Source: DATBAX01 sp963723765 (lineage in GTDB: Bacteria; Acidobacteriota; Terriglobia; Terriglobales; Acidobacteriaceae). Taken from it: a stretch of 64,000 bases of DNA. The first letter of the stretch is position 1. The number at the start of each line of letters is the position of its first letter. Shown here piece after piece: positions 47,117-55,832 of this stretch. The stretch is from NCBI GenBank assembly GCA_963723765.1, contig CAVRSD010000016.1, positions 1 through 64,000 on the forward strand, written 5' to 3'. A program made the position numbers and the translations under genes. The notes below the pieces were generated by a model. That model searched no databases. It saw nothing but the letters and a program-made list of their open reading frames with translations, and was not told the DNA's origin.

Positions 47117-47960
47117 ATGGCCCCACACCCCAAACTCGGCCTGATCGCTGGCAACGGAAGCTTCCCTCTCCTTGTTCTGGACGCCGCTCGCGTGCAAGGC
47201 TACGAAGTGGTGGTGGCTGCGATCAAGGAAGAAGCGTCATCTGATATCGAAAGCCATGGGGCCGCTGCCGTTCACTGGCTTTCCCTGGGGGAACTCTCGA
47301 AGCTGATCGATACGTTCAAAGGGGAAGGCGTGACTCGCGCCGTCATGGCGGGACAGGTCAAGCATAAGCAGATTTTTTCCAGCATTCGTCCCGATTGGCG
47401 ACTGGCGAAACTGTTGCTCTCGCTGGGGACGCGAAACACCGACTCGCTGCTCGGCGCTGTCGCTAAAGTTCTTGCCGATGAAGGTATTATTCTGGAAAAC
47501 TCCACATCATTGCTTGAACCACTGCTGGCAAAGTCTGGTGTGCTGACCAAGCGTGGGCCATCGGAGCAGGAAAAAAAGAATATCGAATATGGCCGCATGG
47601 TCTGCCCGCCATCTGGCGAAATACGACATTGGGCAAACGGTTGTCATCGCGGAAGCGGCGTGTGTGGCGGTCGAAGCCATGGAGGGCACCGATGTCAGCA
47701 TCGAACGCGCGGGACAGATTATGGGCTCGCTCGAGTCTGGGCCATCGACGTTGAGCCGTGCCCTGACGGTGGTGAAAATCGCCAAGCCTAATCAGGACAT
47801 GCGTTTCGATGTGCCGGTCATCGGACTAAAGACAATTGAAGTCATGAAAAAAGCGGGCGCTTCGTGCCTGGCTCTGGATGCAGGCAAGTGTTTGCTGCTG
47901 GATGGAGAACCGGTGATCGTTGCTGCGGATGCTGGTGGTATCACGATCGTTGCGGACTAG
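47117..47960 (+). CDS. lpxI: UDP-2,3-diacylglucosamine pyrophosphatase LpxI; one apparent extra base at 47603
   Basis: Cleaves UDP-2,3-diacylglucosamine to lipid X and UMP, the LpxH-independent route. N-domain LGLIAGNGSFPLLVLDAARV and VTRAVMAGQVKHKQIF; C-domain VIAEAACVAVEAMEGTDVSI and the catalytic-Asp segment NQDMRFDVPVIGLKTIEVM. About 281 residues when joined. Seen: after IEYGRMV the frame runs into unrelated residues and stops at 47791, while the correct continuation ARHLAKYDIGQTVV is one frame over. Deleting T at 47603 repairs it exactly. Sequence error is more likely than loss, as no other LpxH/LpxI is visible here. Downstream lies the second RAYT. Confidence 0.9.
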
Positions 47961-47968
47961 CAGTGCTT

Positions 47969-47996
47969 GTGTGGGTCGGACACTCTTGTCCGACCC
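47969..47996 (+). repeat. REP palindrome, family B, copy 1
   Basis: GTGTGGGTCGGACACTC then TTGTCCGACCC: GTGG head plus hairpin GTCGGACA/TGTCCGAC. It begins 9 bases after lpxI. Confidence 0.82.
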
Positions 47997-48063
47997 TGCC
48001 TGGAGTGAGTGTGCAGATGGGTATTTCTGCCAACTAGAGCAAGAGCAAAAACAAAGTCAAAAG

Positions 48064-48092
48064 CGTCGGACAGGAGTGTCCGACCCACATGA
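48064..48092 (-). repeat. REP palindrome, family B, copy 2 (inverted)
   Basis: CGTCGGACAGGAGTGTCC then GACCCACATG. Followed by a partial tail (GACCCACATGGGC) next to the RAYT stop codon. Confidence 0.82.
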
Positions 48093-48108
48093 GCAGACCC
48101 ACATGGGC

Positions 48109-48597
48109 TTATTTGGGGCCTGGCTCGACCCAGAGCCAGCGGTAGTCTTCTGGTTTCTTGGCCAAGCCTCTTCTTACTGGGTTTTGACGGATGTACTCCA
48201 GTTTTTCTTCCAGGCTCTCTTGTGAACGAAGAACATGGTCAAAGGATTCTTCCTGCCAGACCGGGCCGTCGGAGCCCAGCAGCTTGTTGATGCTTCGCGC
48301 TGAGGTTCCTTTGATTGCCTTCAGGATGGCCGGCAAGCCGTAGGACCAGCCCTCTTCGTCCTCGAAAGGAGTCAGCAAGAGATGAACGTGCTCCGGCATG
48401 ACAACGGCAGCGTGGAGTTGGTATCGCTTGCCATTGTCATATAGGCAGTGCTCAAGGATTGCGGTTCTGGCGTCAGCCGCAAATGGCGTTGGGATTAACT
48501 TGCAAAACGTGACGAAGAGCGCTCGTCCGGCTTTCTGATAATGCGGCAGCATGCGCCGGTACTCGTATATTCGCTGCAGAGGAATTCGGGGGGACAT
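48109..48597 (-). CDS. second REP-associated tyrosine transposase (RAYT), distinct from the first
   Basis: 162 residues from ATG 48597 (MSPRIPLQRIYEYRR); upstream in-frame codons are repeat read-through. HUH motif His70-Val-His72 in VVMPEHVHLLLTPFEDE, catalytic Tyr135 in EKLEYIRQNPVRRGLAKK, and GPVWQEESFDHVLRSQESL as in the first RAYT. The N-terminal half differs clearly from the first, as does the palindrome set around it: four family B REPs (47969, 48064, 48604, 48711) in both orientations. It sits inside the lipid A group on the opposite strand. This is a second transposase-plus-substrate unit in one window. Confidence 0.9.
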   Translation of the reverse strand: MSPRIPLQRIYEYRRMLPHYQKAGRALFVTFCKLIPTPFAADARTAILEHCLYDNGKRYQLHAAVVMPEHVHLLLTPFEDEEGWSYGLPAILKAIKGTSARSINKLLGSDGPVWQEESFDHVLRSQESLEEKLEYIRQNPVRRGLAKKPEDYRWLWVEPGPK

Positions 48598-48603
48598 GGT
48601 GGC

Positions 48604-48632
48604 TTGTGGGTCGGACACTCCTGTCCGACGCC
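48604..48632 (+). repeat. REP palindrome, family B, copy 3
   Basis: TTGTGGGTCGGACACTCC then TGTCCGACGC, 7 bases upstream of the RAYT start codon. Confidence 0.82.
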
Positions 48633-48710
48633 TTTGACTTTGATTATTTAGCCCAGACCCTCTTTGATGTCTGTGATGGATGAACATTGAGAGTGTGACA
48701 ATCCCCGGCG

Positions 48711-48740
48711 GGGTCGGACAGGAGTGTCCGACCCACATGG
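48711..48740 (-). repeat. REP palindrome, family B, copy 4 (inverted)
   Basis: GGGTCGGACAGGAGTGTCC then GACCCACATGG, closing the RAYT block 40 bases before the DinB gene. Confidence 0.82.
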
Positions 48741-48780
48741 GCGGATTTGGGTACAATCGGTTTGCTCACCGGAAGAGTCT

Positions 48781-49242
48781 ATGTCCGAAACTGCTCGCAT
48801 TGCCGACCAATTGAAGCGTGCTTTTGCCGGTGATGCCTGGCATGGGCCGGCTTTGATGGAGATTCTTGCTGGGGTGGATGCTGCCAGCGCATCGGCGCGT
48901 GCTATTCCGAAAGCTCATACGATCTGGGAGTTGGCCTTGCATATTACTGCATGGGACAACGCTATTCTGCGACGCATCGCCGGGGGGGCAGCTAGTCCGA
49001 CCGACGAAGAGAATTTCCCGAAGGTGAAAGATTCCAGCGAACCGGCATGGCGCGAGACTCTCGCGAATTTGCAGAGCCAGCATCAGAAACTGTTACGGGT
49101 TATTTCCGACATGCCGGATTCACGATTGACCGAGCAAGTTCCCGGCAAAGATTATGATTTTTATTTTCTGCTGCATGGAACGGTGCAACATGCGCTGTAT
49201 CATGCCGGGCAAATTGTGTTGTTGAAACGTGCGCGGGGATAA
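48781..49242 (+). CDS. DinB family protein
   Basis: 153 residues, four-helix bundle of the DinB/YfiT metal-binding superfamily. Candidate metal ligands: His in WELALHITAWDNAIL and two in VQHALYHAGQIVLLKRA; start region DQLKRAFAGDAWHGPALME. Members act as thiol-dependent transferases or have unknown roles. ATG 48781 has GGAAGAG upstream. Its end overlaps the start of the Gfo/Idh gene by 14 bases, suggesting one transcript. Confidence 0.85.
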   Translation: MSETARIADQLKRAFAGDAWHGPALMEILAGVDAASASARAIPKAHTIWELALHITAWDNAILRRIAGGAASPTDEENFPKVKDSSEPAWRETLANLQSQHQKLLRVISDMPDSRLTEQVPGKDYDFYFLLHGTVQHALYHAGQIVLLKRARG

Positions 49243-50260
49243 AAAACTGCCCTCCCATCACTTCATTAACGTTGCTGTCATTGGCGTAGGTGCCTTTGGA
49301 CGCAACCACGCCCGCATCTATCATCAGCTTGCGCAACAGGGTGAGGCTGTTCGATTGGTCGGCGTAGTCGATTCCGATGTGTCTAAAGCCGATTCAGTGG
49401 CCCGCGAATTCGGATGCCGCGGGTTTGGTTCCATCGAACAATTGATTAGTACGCACAGTGAAGTTCAGGCGGCTTCGGTTGCCGTGCCCACGGTCCACCA
49501 TCTTCAAGTTGCACGGGCATTGATGGAAGCGGGCGTGGACGTTCTGATCGAGAAGCCGCTGGCCACTTCATTGGCCGAAGCTGACGAGTTGATTGCACTG
49601 GCCCAGCGTTTGGGCCGCATTGGGCAGGTTGGTCATCTGGAGCGATTCAATTCCGCGGTGCAGGCCACACTTCCACTCATTACCAAGCCGATGTTTTTCG
49701 AAGTCCATCGTTTGAGCGTGTTCACTCCGCGTTCGCTGGATGTGGACGTCGTGCTCGACCTGATGATTCACGATCTCGATATCGTGCTTTCGTTTGTGAA
49801 TTCTCCTATCACCGAAATTCGCGCTGTGGGACTGCCCATACTTTCCGCCAAGGTGGACATCGCGAACGTGCGTCTGCAATTCGCATCGGGATGCGTAGCC
49901 AACTTAACTGCCAGCCGGGTATCGACCGAGCGAGTGCGCAAGTTGCGATTTTTTCAGCCGCGGCAGTATGTATCGCTCGACTATGGGCGGCAGGATGTGA
50001 CCGTCTTCAGCGTAGGCGGAGAGGGTTCTGGAATTCCTTCGGTCAATCCGCAGATCGGCATCACCAAACCTGCTACGGTGGCGACGGAGCCTTTGCATGC
50101 GGAACTGAAAGCGTTCATGGCTGCTGTGCGTGATCGTTCCAAGCCGATGGTTTCGCTGGAGGAGGGCCGTCGGGCTTTGGAAGTCGCGCTGGAGATCGTG
50201 GCGGCGATTGCGCAGCATGGGGAGGATGCGAATCTGGATGGACTTGGTGGCGGACGGTAG
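49229..50260 (+). CDS. Gfo/Idh/MocA family NAD(P)-dependent oxidoreductase
   Basis: 343 residues, GTG start. Rossmann motif NVAVIGVGAFGRNHARIYHQ, then the family signature DVLIEKPLATSLAEADELI (Lys of EKP), and a C-terminal beta-sheet substrate domain with DVVLDLMIHDLDIVLSFV (catalytic His). Genes of this type close to lpxA/lpxI in other bacteria include GnnA, which oxidises UDP-GlcNAc at C3 for amide-linked lipid A. That role is possible here but unproved: the matching aminotransferase (GnnB) is not in the window. It overlaps the DinB gene by 14 bases. Confidence 0.85.
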   Translation: MRGDKKLPSHHFINVAVIGVGAFGRNHARIYHQLAQQGEAVRLVGVVDSDVSKADSVAREFGCRGFGSIEQLISTHSEVQAASVAVPTVHHLQVARALMEAGVDVLIEKPLATSLAEADELIALAQRLGRIGQVGHLERFNSAVQATLPLITKPMFFEVHRLSVFTPRSLDVDVVLDLMIHDLDIVLSFVNSPITEIRAVGLPILSAKVDIANVRLQFASGCVANLTASRVSTERVRKLRFFQPRQYVSLDYGRQDVTVFSVGGEGSGIPSVNPQIGITKPATVATEPLHAELKAFMAAVRDRSKPMVSLEEGRRALEVALEIVAAIAQHGEDANLDGLGGGR

Positions 50261-50624
50261 TTTCGGGTCCAATCCGCAAGAGCGGTTGAGGGAGTAGGGG
50301 TCCTTCGACTCCGCAAGACCGCTCGCAAGTGAACGATCTTGCTGCGCTCAGGATGACAAGGCCGCGCCGTATTTACACTTCTTGACAATCATCTTCCGGA
50401 ATCCAAGGTACTCTTATTGACTTGACGACTTGGGTGCCCTTCGTAAGTACCTGTACCTTAAGGTTTTCGCAGATTTTCTTGAAAGATGCGACAATGAATA
50501 GTTGGGCATAGCCGCCAACCGCTTGCAAAACAGCGCTTTCGCCTTTGGTTCAATCGCAGGTAAAGTTAAGCGTTTCAGCAACTAAAGGCCGGTTGGTCGT
50601 GTCTAATCAAGAACCGCCGGTTTA
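50261..50624. other. intergenic region upstream of the TonB-like gene
   Basis: Left part holds a family C repeat (below). The remaining 260 bases have no supported gene. TTGACAATCATCTTCC at about 50392 and CTTGACGACTTGGGT at about 50420 are possible -35 boxes; no -10 box was convincing. Confidence 0.4.
50295..50362 (+). repeat. modular repeat family C, core AAGACCGCTCGCAAGTG
   Basis: GTAGGGGTCCTTCGACTCCG and GCGCTCAGGATGACAAGG around an imperfect palindrome (AAGACCGCTC ... GAACGATCTT). Confidence 0.78.
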
Positions 50625-51734
50625 ATGTCAACCACCCAAATCCCGCCCGCCAATCCCGCGCCTCCAGAGCAGCCCTCCACGCGGCCGCTCGCCGGAGATT
50701 TATACGATGCGCAGCACTGGGAACTGGCGTACACCGGCAACTATGGCGCGCCGGCTTTGTTGGTCAAGCTGCAGGACGAACTTACCCATTCTCGTAAGCG
50801 CGAAGCTTTCTGGATTTCGGTGGTTGTCCATCTGGTGTTTGTCCTTCTGATCGTGAACGAGCACCGGATCGGCGGTTGGATTCCCCAACGCAACGTCATT
50901 GTCATGAATCCTAATGACAAGGACAAGAACCTTACTTATCTGGAGCTGCCGGCGGATGAGCAGAAGCTAACTAAGCGTCCGGACACAAAAATCATTTCCG
51001 ATAAAGACCGGGTAGCGACCTCGCGTGCCCCGCAAGTGAATCGCGACCAACTTAAGAAAATTTTGGATGCTGGCCGGCAAGGCCGTCCTGGGCCCACTGC
51101 GCCCCCGATGCAGCAGCCGGCGCCAGCTCCGCAGCAGACCCAACCCGCGCAAGCGGCCCCGCCGCCGCCGCCCAGAATACAGGCGCAGGATCAAGCCCCG
51201 AAATTGCAAACTCCACCAGTGGAAACGCCCAGGCCGAGTTTTAATACCAGTCCGATGTCAGCCGGATCGGCGATTGAACAGGCGGCGCGCGCGGCCGCGG
51301 CGAATCGAGGAGGGTACGCCGGGGATAGTGGAGATAGCGGAGCTTATGGGGTAGGTCCCGGGCGCAGGGCAACCGCCGCCATGGGGCCGCTGGATGTTCT
51401 CAGCGACACCATGGGCGTGGATTTCGGCCCTTATTTACAGCGGGTGTTGCACGACGTCAAGTCGAACTGGTACACCCTGATTCCCGAGTCGGCGCGTGCC
51501 CCGCTCATGAAAAAGGGCAAGGTCTCTATCATATTTTCCATCCTCAAGGACGGTAGAGTGGCTGGCATGCACTATGTGGATCCCACCTCAGGAGACGTGG
51601 CCCTGGATCGCGCGGCCTATGGCGGCATTACCGCTTCTAATCCTTTTCCGCCGTTACCTACAGAGTTCAGCGGTCAGTATCTGGAACTGCGTTTTACCTT
51701 CTTCTACAATCCCGATAAGAACGACATGCAGTAG
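50625..51734 (+). CDS. TonB/TolA-like energy-transducing protein
   Basis: 369 residues. Cytoplasmic start of about 65 residues, a single membrane helix (AFWISVVVHLVFVLLIV), a Pro/Gln-rich periplasmic spacer (APPMQQPAPAPQQTQPAQAA) with polar Gly-rich stretch, and a C-terminal TonB_C-like domain (GPYLQRVLHDVKSNWYTLIP, GKVSIIFSILKDGRVAGMHY). TonB proteins pass proton-motive energy to outer-membrane transporters; TolA does so for envelope constriction. The long cytoplasmic N-terminus is unusual for TonB. ExbB/ExbD are not adjacent. Convergent with the next gene. Confidence 0.8.
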   Translation: MSTTQIPPANPAPPEQPSTRPLAGDLYDAQHWELAYTGNYGAPALLVKLQDELTHSRKREAFWISVVVHLVFVLLIVNEHRIGGWIPQRNVIVMNPNDKDKNLTYLELPADEQKLTKRPDTKIISDKDRVATSRAPQVNRDQLKKILDAGRQGRPGPTAPPMQQPAPAPQQTQPAQAAPPPPPRIQAQDQAPKLQTPPVETPRPSFNTSPMSAGSAIEQAARAAAANRGGYAGDSGDSGAYGVGPGRRATAAMGPLDVLSDTMGVDFGPYLQRVLHDVKSNWYTLIPESARAPLMKKGKVSIIFSILKDGRVAGMHYVDPTSGDVALDRAAYGGITASNPFPPLPTEFSGQYLELRFTFFYNPDKNDMQ

Positions 51735-51747
51735 GCGGGAGCGATTT

Positions 51748-52590
51748 TCAAGCCTGCTCCGGTCGCGGATAAGTCATTCGCAGCAGCGTTCGTTCTGAAA
51801 AAGGTACGTACAACAGCGCGGCCGTCGCGGCAAAAGCCGTTGCAAAACCGATTTTGGGGGCGAGGAGAAACGGCGCCAGGGCCCACAGGAGATCGAGCAT
51901 CAGAATGAGCGGAAAAATCCGCTGGAAACTCTCGCGCAGCCCGGCATAGTCAAAAGCATCCGCGGAGAGCAAATAGCAACGCAATGGAATTCCTGTCAAT
52001 GCCGTGATCAGTACGGCTACGGCAACCGTAAAGGAGCCCCATCCCGGCAGAAACATGCTGGCGATGGATTCAATGCGGGCCCAATGGAAAAGAGCCACCA
52101 GATAAAAAACCAGGTACATAACCTGGATCAAAGCAAACAATCCGCGAGTGACTCCGCGATGGGGTAGCGGAACGTTGAGTTCCGGATGCACAGAGGCAGC
52201 TTCCCCAGAGCGGACGGCGGCTGAGAGCGCGTGCGGGGCTGATGGCTCGTGCAGAGGTTCGACGGTTGCAAGAAATCGATATCCGCGTCCCGCCAGGGTC
52301 TCGACATAGCGCGGGCTGGATGCAGAATCGCCGAGAGCTTCCCGCACTTTGTTGATGGCAGTATTCAGGCTGTGATCGAAATCGACGAAAGTGTCGGCCC
52401 CCCATAACTTCTCTCGAAGTTCTTCGCGCGTGACCACGTCCCCGGGCCGCTCCAACAGGAGCGCCAGCACCTGGAACGGTTGTTCCTGTAGCCGGATTCT
52501 GGCGCCGCTCCTGCGCAGTTCTCCCGCCACTCGATCTACCTCGAAAACTCCGAAGCGGACGACTCGTGCGCTGGGACTGGCATTCGGCAT
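51748..52590 (-). CDS. membrane-bound winged-helix transcription regulator
   Basis: 280 residues. N-terminal Trans_reg_C winged helix at residues 10-110 (RFGVFEVDRVAGELRRSG, VTREELREKLWGADTFVDFD, YVETLAGRGYRFLA), a linker of about 45 residues, then four hydrophobic segments (LIQVMYLVFYLVALF, GSFTVAVAVLITALTG, IFPLILMLDLLWALAPFLL, GFATAFAATAALLYV). So the DNA-binding part is cytoplasmic and tethered, as in CadC/ToxR, but with a multi-pass anchor and no periplasmic sensor domain. Signal and targets are unknown. Convergent with the TonB-like gene. Confidence 0.83.
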   Translation of the reverse strand: MPNASPSARVVRFGVFEVDRVAGELRRSGARIRLQEQPFQVLALLLERPGDVVTREELREKLWGADTFVDFDHSLNTAINKVREALGDSASSPRYVETLAGRGYRFLATVEPLHEPSAPHALSAAVRSGEAASVHPELNVPLPHRGVTRGLFALIQVMYLVFYLVALFHWARIESIASMFLPGWGSFTVAVAVLITALTGIPLRCYLLSADAFDYAGLRESFQRIFPLILMLDLLWALAPFLLAPKIGFATAFAATAALLYVPFSERTLLRMTYPRPEQA

Positions 52591-52667
52591 AGGGGTTAAG
52601 GGCGGACAGACGAGGCGTAGTTTAGCATTCTGGACGAATTAGAATTGGACAGCGCTACAATGTTCTG

Positions 52668-52853
52668 GTGCCTGCGCCTTCTCCTTCTCTACCACCGCAG
52701 CCCAATCCACATTCCCGCGTGGCGCGGACGCCCCGGTCGGTGAAGTCCCGCATTCATGCGCTCGAAGCTACTGGCGTTCTAATCGTCGCTGCGATCATTC
52801 TGATCATTATCCTCGCCCGCTACTGGCACAATTTTGCCTGGGGTGCGCGCTGA
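52668..52853 (+). CDS. small single-pass membrane protein
   Basis: 61 residues from GTG 52668. A proline-rich and basic N-terminus (SPSLPPQPNPHSRVARTPRS) precedes one membrane helix (GVLIVAAIILIIILARYW). Only 2 bases separate its stop from the miaA start, so they probably share a transcript. No family is recognised. It could be real or fortuitous; the membrane helix and the close spacing speak for it. Confidence 0.5.
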   Translation: MPAPSPSLPPQPNPHSRVARTPRSVKSRIHALEATGVLIVAAIILIIILARYWHNFAWGAR

Positions 52854-52855
52854 CC

Positions 52856-53791
52856 GTGCCGGCCGAGCCTCTGCTCATCGTCATCCTGGGACCTACGGCC
52901 AGCGGGAAAACCGCGTTGTCGCTGGCTTTGGCGGAGCGCTTTCATGGCGAAATCGTGAATTGCGATTCGGTTGCGATGTATCGCGAATTCGAAATCGGCA
53001 CCGCCAAACCTACTGCAGCCGAACGCGCTCGTGCTCCCCATCATCTGTTCGATTTCGTCGATCCTGCCAGCTACATCACAGCCGGGGAATACGCGCGGCT
53101 GGCGAGAGAAAAACTGGAGCAGATAAAATCGCGCGGCAATGTTCCGATTGTCGTCGGGGGAACTGGATTGTATCTGCGGGCGCTGATCGAGGGGCTGTTC
53201 CCGGGGCCGGAGCGTTCGGAAGGTGTTCGTGATCGCCTTCGTAAACGGGTCGAGCTCAAAGGGCCGCGCTATTTGCATCGCGTTTTAGGCAAGCTGGATC
53301 CGGAAGCCGCTGCAAGAATTCATCCGAACGATACGCCGAAACTTATCCGCGCCATCGAAGTTTGCGTGGGTTCACGTGAACCAATGTCCGAAATGTGGAA
53401 GCAAGGGCGAAATCCGTTGACCGGTTTTCACGTTTTGCGAATTGGGCTGGATCCAGATCGCGATAGTCTTTATGACCGGATCAACCTGCGTGCACAGAAA
53501 ATGTTTGATTCCGGTCTGGTCGAAGAAACACAGCACCTTCTGGAAAAATATGGTGATTCCATCTGGGCGCTCAGCTCGCTGGGCTATAAGCAGGCGGTAC
53601 AACTGATTCGTGGAGAGATCGATCGCCCGATCGCCGTGCTCGGGGCGCAACAAGCTCATCGCAACTACGCCAAGCGGCAGATGACGTGGTTTCGGAGAGA
53701 GCCGGAAGTGGAGTGGTTGGCGGGTTTCGGGGATGATCTGGAGATTCAGCAAAAGGCGATTGCTTCGGTATCTGCCGCTGGTAATACATAG
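52856..53791 (+). CDS. miaA: tRNA dimethylallyltransferase
   Basis: 311 residues, GTG start. Adds an isopentenyl group to A37 of tRNAs that read codons starting with U. Seen: P-loop VILGPTASGKTALSLALAE, substrate region NCDSVAMYREFEIGTAKP, then HHLFDFVDP and IVVGGTGLYLRALIEGL, RAIEVC and the end NYAKRQMTWFRREPEVEWL. Full length. Follows the small membrane gene by 2 bases. Confidence 0.95.
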   Translation: MPAEPLLIVILGPTASGKTALSLALAERFHGEIVNCDSVAMYREFEIGTAKPTAAERARAPHHLFDFVDPASYITAGEYARLAREKLEQIKSRGNVPIVVGGTGLYLRALIEGLFPGPERSEGVRDRLRKRVELKGPRYLHRVLGKLDPEAAARIHPNDTPKLIRAIEVCVGSREPMSEMWKQGRNPLTGFHVLRIGLDPDRDSLYDRINLRAQKMFDSGLVEETQHLLEKYGDSIWALSSLGYKQAVQLIRGEIDRPIAVLGAQQAHRNYAKRQMTWFRREPEVEWLAGFGDDLEIQQKAIASVSAAGNT

Positions 53792-53829
53792 GTCCTTCGC
53801 TACGCAAAGAACGCTTGCTCAGGATGACA
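53790..53829 (+). repeat. family C, diverged copy
   Basis: TAGGTCCTTCGCTACGCAAA then GAACGCTTGCTCAGGATGAC AA (split). It covers the miaA stop region. Confidence 0.6.
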
Positions 53830-53908
53830 ATTGGCTGGGAAGGCTGTGGCCTGATTTCCCGGCCAGAAGAAGCAGTTCGGATCTGCTGCTTCATGCTATC
53901 TTTTGCTA

Positions 53909-55832
53909 ATGTTCAAACGGAGCACTGCACTCTTCCTGATTTTCTGTTGTGTCACCCTGCTCGCCTTCGCCAAGGACAAGAAAAAAGACAAATTCCAAAC
54001 CCCAGGCCCCATCCATCTCGACCGTGACGGCGAAAAATGGGCGGAGAAAACTCTGCGCCAGCTCACGCCGGAAGAAAAAGTGGGACAGCTTTTCATGATC
54101 TGGGTGCGCGCCGAGTTTCTTAACGTCAACAATCCTGAATATTTGGCGCTTCGCGACGATATCGACAAATATCACATCGGTTCGTTTGCCATGACGGTGC
54201 ATTGGGACCCGCCGTTCCTCTACCGCAACGAGCCTTACGAAGCGGCGGACTTGCTCAACCGTTTGCAGCAGGACTCCAAGCTGCCGCTGTTGATTGCCGC
54301 TGATTTTGAGCGCGGCATCACGATGCGGCTGCACGGAGGCACCGAGTTTCCCCATGCCATGGCTTTTGGCGCCGCGGGGAAGCTCGACTACGCTGAAGCT
54401 TTCGGACGCATCACGGCGCTCGAATCTCGCGCGGTTGGCGTCCACTGGAACTTCTTTCCGGTTGCCGATGTGAACTCGAATCCGGCGAACCCCATCATCA
54501 ACACACGTTCTTTCGGAGAAGATCCACAGCAAGTCGGGGAGCTGGTTGCGGCTTACATCAAAGGCGCGCGGGCCAATGGAATGCTGACCACCGCGAAACA
54601 TTTTCCCGGACACGGCGACACTGCAACCGACTCGCACCTCAGTGTTGCGCAGGTCACCGGGGACATGGCACGGTTGCAATCGGTCGAGCTGCCGCCTTTT
54701 CGCAAAGCCATTGAAGCGGGAGTGGACGCCGTGATGGTTGCGCACGTTACCGTTCCAGCGCTTGATCCCGACCCTAACCATGTGGCTACGGTTTCGCCTG
54801 CGATTGTCACAGACCTGCTCAAGAAACAACTCGGTTTCCAGGGGATTGTGCTGACTGATGCGCTGGACATGGCGGGAGTTACCCGTCTTTACTCCGTCAA
54901 CATCGGACGGGCCGCGGTGGACGCCTTCAAGGCGGGCAACGATCTGCTGCTGCTTCCCGCCGATCTCGATGCATCTTATAAATCGATGGTGGAAGCCGTG
55001 CACAGCGGTGAAATTTCTTCGGCTCAACTCGATGCATCGGTTCTCAAGATACTGAAAGCAAAGGCGTCTCTTGGGCTTCAGAAGAATCGCCTGGTCGATC
55101 TGGATGCACTCCCGACGGTGATCGGTAAACCAGAGAATCTTGCCCTGGGCCAGAAAATCTCGGATGATGCGGTCACACTTGTCCGTGATAACGGCAAACT
55201 GCTGCCCCTGAAAAAGACGGGAACCATTGCGGGGGGTCTTCCGTATCAGAAGGCAGAGGAAGTGCACGACCGTCTCGTGGTGGTGGTTTTGTCGGAAGAC
55301 GTGCGAACCGAAGCTGGGAACACTCTGCAGCACCAGATTCGTGCTCGCGTGCCGGATGCCAATGTGATTTACGTGGACTCACGCATTGCGGATGCCATGT
55401 CGGACGAGGTGCTGAAAGCTGTCGATCAGGCGCAGGCAGTCATTGCTGCGGTGTACGTGGTTCCGTCAGCCGGCAAGATCGTCAAAGCGGACGCGTGGTG
55501 GACTGAAAAACTCGGTCGCGCTTTCCGATGCGAGTGGTACGCTTTTGCAGAAAATTCTCGATCACGCGGGGGAGAGAACGGTTGTGCTGGCCATGGGCAA
55601 TCCGTATTTGGCGCAGGACTTTCCTGCGGTACAGAACTATATTTGTACATTCTCGAATGCAACCGTTTCAGAAGTGAGTGCGGCCAAGGCACTGTTTGGG
55701 GACATCGCGATACGCGGACACTTGCCGGTGAGCATTCCGAACGTCGCCGAGCGGGGAGCCGGGATCAATCGTCCCGCAGTGGCCGTAAATGGAGGGTCTC
55801 AAAATGCGAATTTCAAACCTGCTGTCCGTTAA
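53909..55832 (+). CDS. secreted GH3 glycosidase, beta-N-acetylhexosaminidase-like; frame change near 55490
   Basis: About 641 residues with a signal peptide (MFKRSTALFLIFCCVTLLAF). GH3 barrel: LLIAADFERGITMRLHGGTE, the NagZ-type loop KHFPGHGDTATDSHLS with the catalytic His, and the nucleophile Asp in GIVLTDALDMAGV. A C-terminal alpha/beta-sandwich domain follows. Seen: after SAGKIVKA the frame drifts into unrelated residues and continues past 55832, while family-like LKNSVALSDASGTLLQKIL and VVLAMGNPYLAQDFPAV lie one frame over and end at 55832. A one-base error between about 55480 and 55505 is likely. Probable role: trimming GlcNAc-containing glycans or muropeptides outside the cytoplasm. Confidence 0.88.

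Noticed and set aside
53906..55333. 475-codon frame opposite the GH3 gene
   Set aside because: The sense strand shows GH3 catalytic motifs and a signal peptide; the antisense product shows none.
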